Part shown: piece after piece, positions 62,216 through 64,000 of the stretch | Numbering within the stretch: position 1 is the stretch's first letter | How the letters are laid out: each line of letters begins with the position of its first letter | NCBI RefSeq assembly: GCF_011761355.1 | Contig: NZ_JAASRW010000009.1 | Location: 62,001 to 126,000 of the forward strand | Length of the DNA stretch: 64,000 nucleotides | From: Paenibacillus lupini | GTDB lineage: Bacteria > Bacillota > Bacilli > Paenibacillales > Paenibacillaceae | Direction: 5' to 3' | Notes under the pieces: model-generated | What the model was told of the DNA's origin: nothing | Database searches by the model: none | The model's input: the letters and a program-made list of their open reading frames with translations, nothing else | Translations under genes and position numbers: made by a program

Positions 62216-63864
62216 TCTTTTTTGTAGAAAAATCTCGATAATAAGATACCGATGAGCCCAAGTCCAATAAATAATATCGCTTTAGCAAGTAAGGATACAC
62301 TTGGCAAATCCATTAGAATGACCTTCATTAAGGTCAGGAATAACAGGGCAATACCTGTCAGCCTAGCTTGCTTTATTTGCTTTTTCAATCCATATCCAAT
62401 GACGACAACCGAGTAGGCCACCCATACCGTTGATACTAAAAGATGCTGGGCATTTGTGCTGAAGTCCTTTGTTAGTAGATTGGTTAACTCAGTAAGGAAG
62501 ACCAGGAAGGCTAAGCCAATGCCGTACCATAGTAGAATTAGGGTGCTTTTTGTGTTTCTGCCCAATTCGAAGTGATAAACCAGTCTAATTAAACCACCTA
62601 ACGTTCCAAGTAATACGATCCAAATGAGCATTTCAACTGAGAAAATGCTGTCCAGGTTTCCTGTTACCGTATTGATTCCAATCAAGCATCCAAGTACATA
62701 GATCAGAATACCGTTCATTTTTTGCAATAAGGACTTCACAACAAATCCAAGCCATAACGCCGCAATACCCTCAAGTAATAAGACGACTGGTAAAACTTCT
62801 GATCCGAGGAGATTAGCCAGGCAGAATAATAGGGCATAACTTGCTATTGTAAGAGTGTAGGGCACTTTACCTTTGTGCTCTGCTTTCCTCCAAAACCAAA
62901 CGGTTAATAAGGCGTATACAACAAACATGATAAGCATGACAACGTTAAATAGCAGGTCTGAATAGGATAATTTAAACCAGAGAGCAGTCAATGCAAAGCT
63001 TGGAACAAGCATTCTAAGTTGATGGCTCATGATTGTGGTTTTCGAGAATATGGAGAGAAGCAGTACAATTTGCTGGACAAGTACTCCTATAGCAACAACT
63101 CGTTCATTCCCATCCGCAATTAACTGGTAGATCGCTAATGCAACCTGAAGTAATACAAAGGATTGATAGAACAGGGCAGCAAATTTGCTCTTTATCGCGT
63201 AAGCCATGAAGCTAATGAATACCACGGATTCGTAAGTAACAAAGAATACGACAGATGGATGATCGCTATCTAGTAAGAATGGAGTCAGCACGCCTGCTGC
63301 GCTCGCTAACACAGCGAGAGGCTGGGATTTCAGGCTGTTAGAGAACACGACTCCTGCTATGACAAACAATACATTTAGAATTAAGGCCACGGGTACACTC
63401 ATTAGTTCATATAAACTATGGGCTGCAAATGTGGTGAGCATACCTATCGCGATGGAGCCCCCTAATAATACTTGTGAGAGCAATGGACGCTTTGCCTTCT
63501 GCTGTCTGAATCCCAAGAATATAAAAACCCCGGCAGCCAAATAGCCTGTGACACAGCGCATGGATTCCGTTATGAATCCGCCATCAACAGCTGCTTTAAA
63601 TCCCCAGATCATCCCAATAAGCAGCACGAACAAAAAGATTCTTGGCAGCCATACCCTTGCAATAAGATGCTCCCAATCGGTTTCTTTTTTGATCTTCTGC
63701 TGTTGTGCAGGACGCACTGTTGATTCATGTGGAGTCTTCTTTAAATGATTGGTACGCATTGACGTCGGTGAAGCGGGAAGTCTGCTCTGTTTCAATTCCG
63801 TTATTTCTTGTTCGAGCTCCGTAATCCTTGCTTCTAACTTACTTACTCGCTCATCAAGTTCCAA
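62212..63864 (-). CDS. DUF2339 membrane protein
   Basis: A 550-residue protein. Residues 1-30 form a coiled coil (KLEARITELEQEITELKQS), then a basic linker, then about 16 hydrophobic helices. This is the DUF2339 layout; the function is unknown. The start is TTG 63864 with AAGGGGG rather far upstream (about 13 bases). The 136 bases to its right hold nothing I can support. Confidence 0.83.
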   Translation of the reverse strand: MELDERVSKLEARITELEQEITELKQSRLPASPTSMRTNHLKKTPHESTVRPAQQQKIKKETDWEHLIARVWLPRIFLFVLLIGMIWGFKAAVDGGFITESMRCVTGYLAAGVFIFLGFRQQKAKRPLLSQVLLGGSIAIGMLTTFAAHSLYELMSVPVALILNVLFVIAGVVFSNSLKSQPLAVLASAAGVLTPFLLDSDHPSVVFFVTYESVVFISFMAYAIKSKFAALFYQSFVLLQVALAIYQLIADGNERVVAIGVLVQQIVLLLSIFSKTTIMSHQLRMLVPSFALTALWFKLSYSDLLFNVVMLIMFVVYALLTVWFWRKAEHKGKVPYTLTIASYALLFCLANLLGSEVLPVVLLLEGIAALWLGFVVKSLLQKMNGILIYVLGCLIGINTVTGNLDSIFSVEMLIWIVLLGTLGGLIRLVYHFELGRNTKSTLILLWYGIGLAFLVFLTELTNLLTKDFSTNAQHLLVSTVWVAYSVVVIGYGLKKQIKQARLTGIALLFLTLMKVILMDLPSVSLLAKAILFIGLGLIGILLSRFFYKKD

Positions 63865-64000
63865 CTAAGAAGTCCCCCTTTTTACTGAAAATGTGCAATT
63901 ATTATACATTACTCATTATAGGAAGTATTTTACTTGTCTGATTCATGGAGCGTCAATGACAAACGACATTATCGCCCAAGTCAGGACCCTCTGTTATAAT

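Noticed and set aside
63995..64000. TATAAT at the right edge
   Set aside because: No -35 at the right distance and the downstream part is outside the window.
1..64000. tRNA, rRNA, CRISPR array, insertion sequence, prophage
   Set aside because: I found no cloverleaf-like sequence, repeat-spacer array, transposase or phage structural genes by eye.

Overview
The window reads as a chromosomal segment of a low-to-mid GC Gram-positive bacterium of the Paenibacillaceae type, most likely a Paenibacillus-like soil or plant-associated organism. The reasons are strong AAGGAGG-type ribosome binding sites with frequent TTG starts, two CUT1 sugar importers of the LplB/YtcP type with lipoprotein binding proteins, YesM/YesN-type two-component pairs, a membrane-anchored AraC regulator, CcpA-type cre sites, AraR boxes of the Bacillus type (TGTACGTACA), an S-layer-homology remnant and many small regulator/efflux pairs. 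I see no rRNA, tRNA, CRISPR array, transposase or prophage.

Layout. 1-8.5 kb: a MocR regulator running off the left edge, a nitroreductase, an AT-rich ABC-F ATPase with a leader peptide and an apparent translational attenuator, a ketopantoate-reductase-like gene, a TetR regulator, a CPBP protease and a NarL-type two-component pair. 8.8-16.6 kb: a six-gene sugar uptake and sensing locus (two permeases, binding protein, YesM-type kinase, short YesN-type regulator, second binding protein). 16.7-21.8 kb: UPF0316 protein, a XylP-type pentoside symporter behind a xylose-type operator, an epimerase with its MmyB-like regulator, and a deletion scar where two genes have lost their 5' halves. 22-34.4 kb: a histidine kinase-STAS fusion, three MFS exporters with TetR or LysR partners, a large catalase, a methyltransferase, a hydrolase and a DinB protein.

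34.4-50.6 kb is a carbohydrate block: a signal-less GH18/transglutaminase/CBM9 operon, a membrane AraC regulator, a second CUT1 importer, AraR and araBDA. AraR boxes sit at araR and araB; the importer instead carries a cre site downstream of its promoter. The importer, regulator and cytosolic enzymes could together take up and dismantle a glycan or glycopeptide; this is inference.

50.7-64 kb: small conserved or uncharacterised proteins (DUF1835-like, YdeI-like, ankyrin, thioesterase), an MFS/WYL/SDR cluster, a DoxX gene with a frameshifted HxlR regulator, an SLH fragment, an MFS with a TetR gene whose start codon looks mutated, a dihydrofolate-reductase-like gene with a haloalkane-dehalogenase-like gene and its HxlR regulator, and a DUF2339 membrane protein. 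Two copies of a structured ~75-nt repeat lie at two convergent junctions here, each just after an HxlR locus.

Theme: sugar scavenging (pentoses, oligosaccharides) mixed with many small detoxification and efflux modules, most paired with a local one-component regulator.
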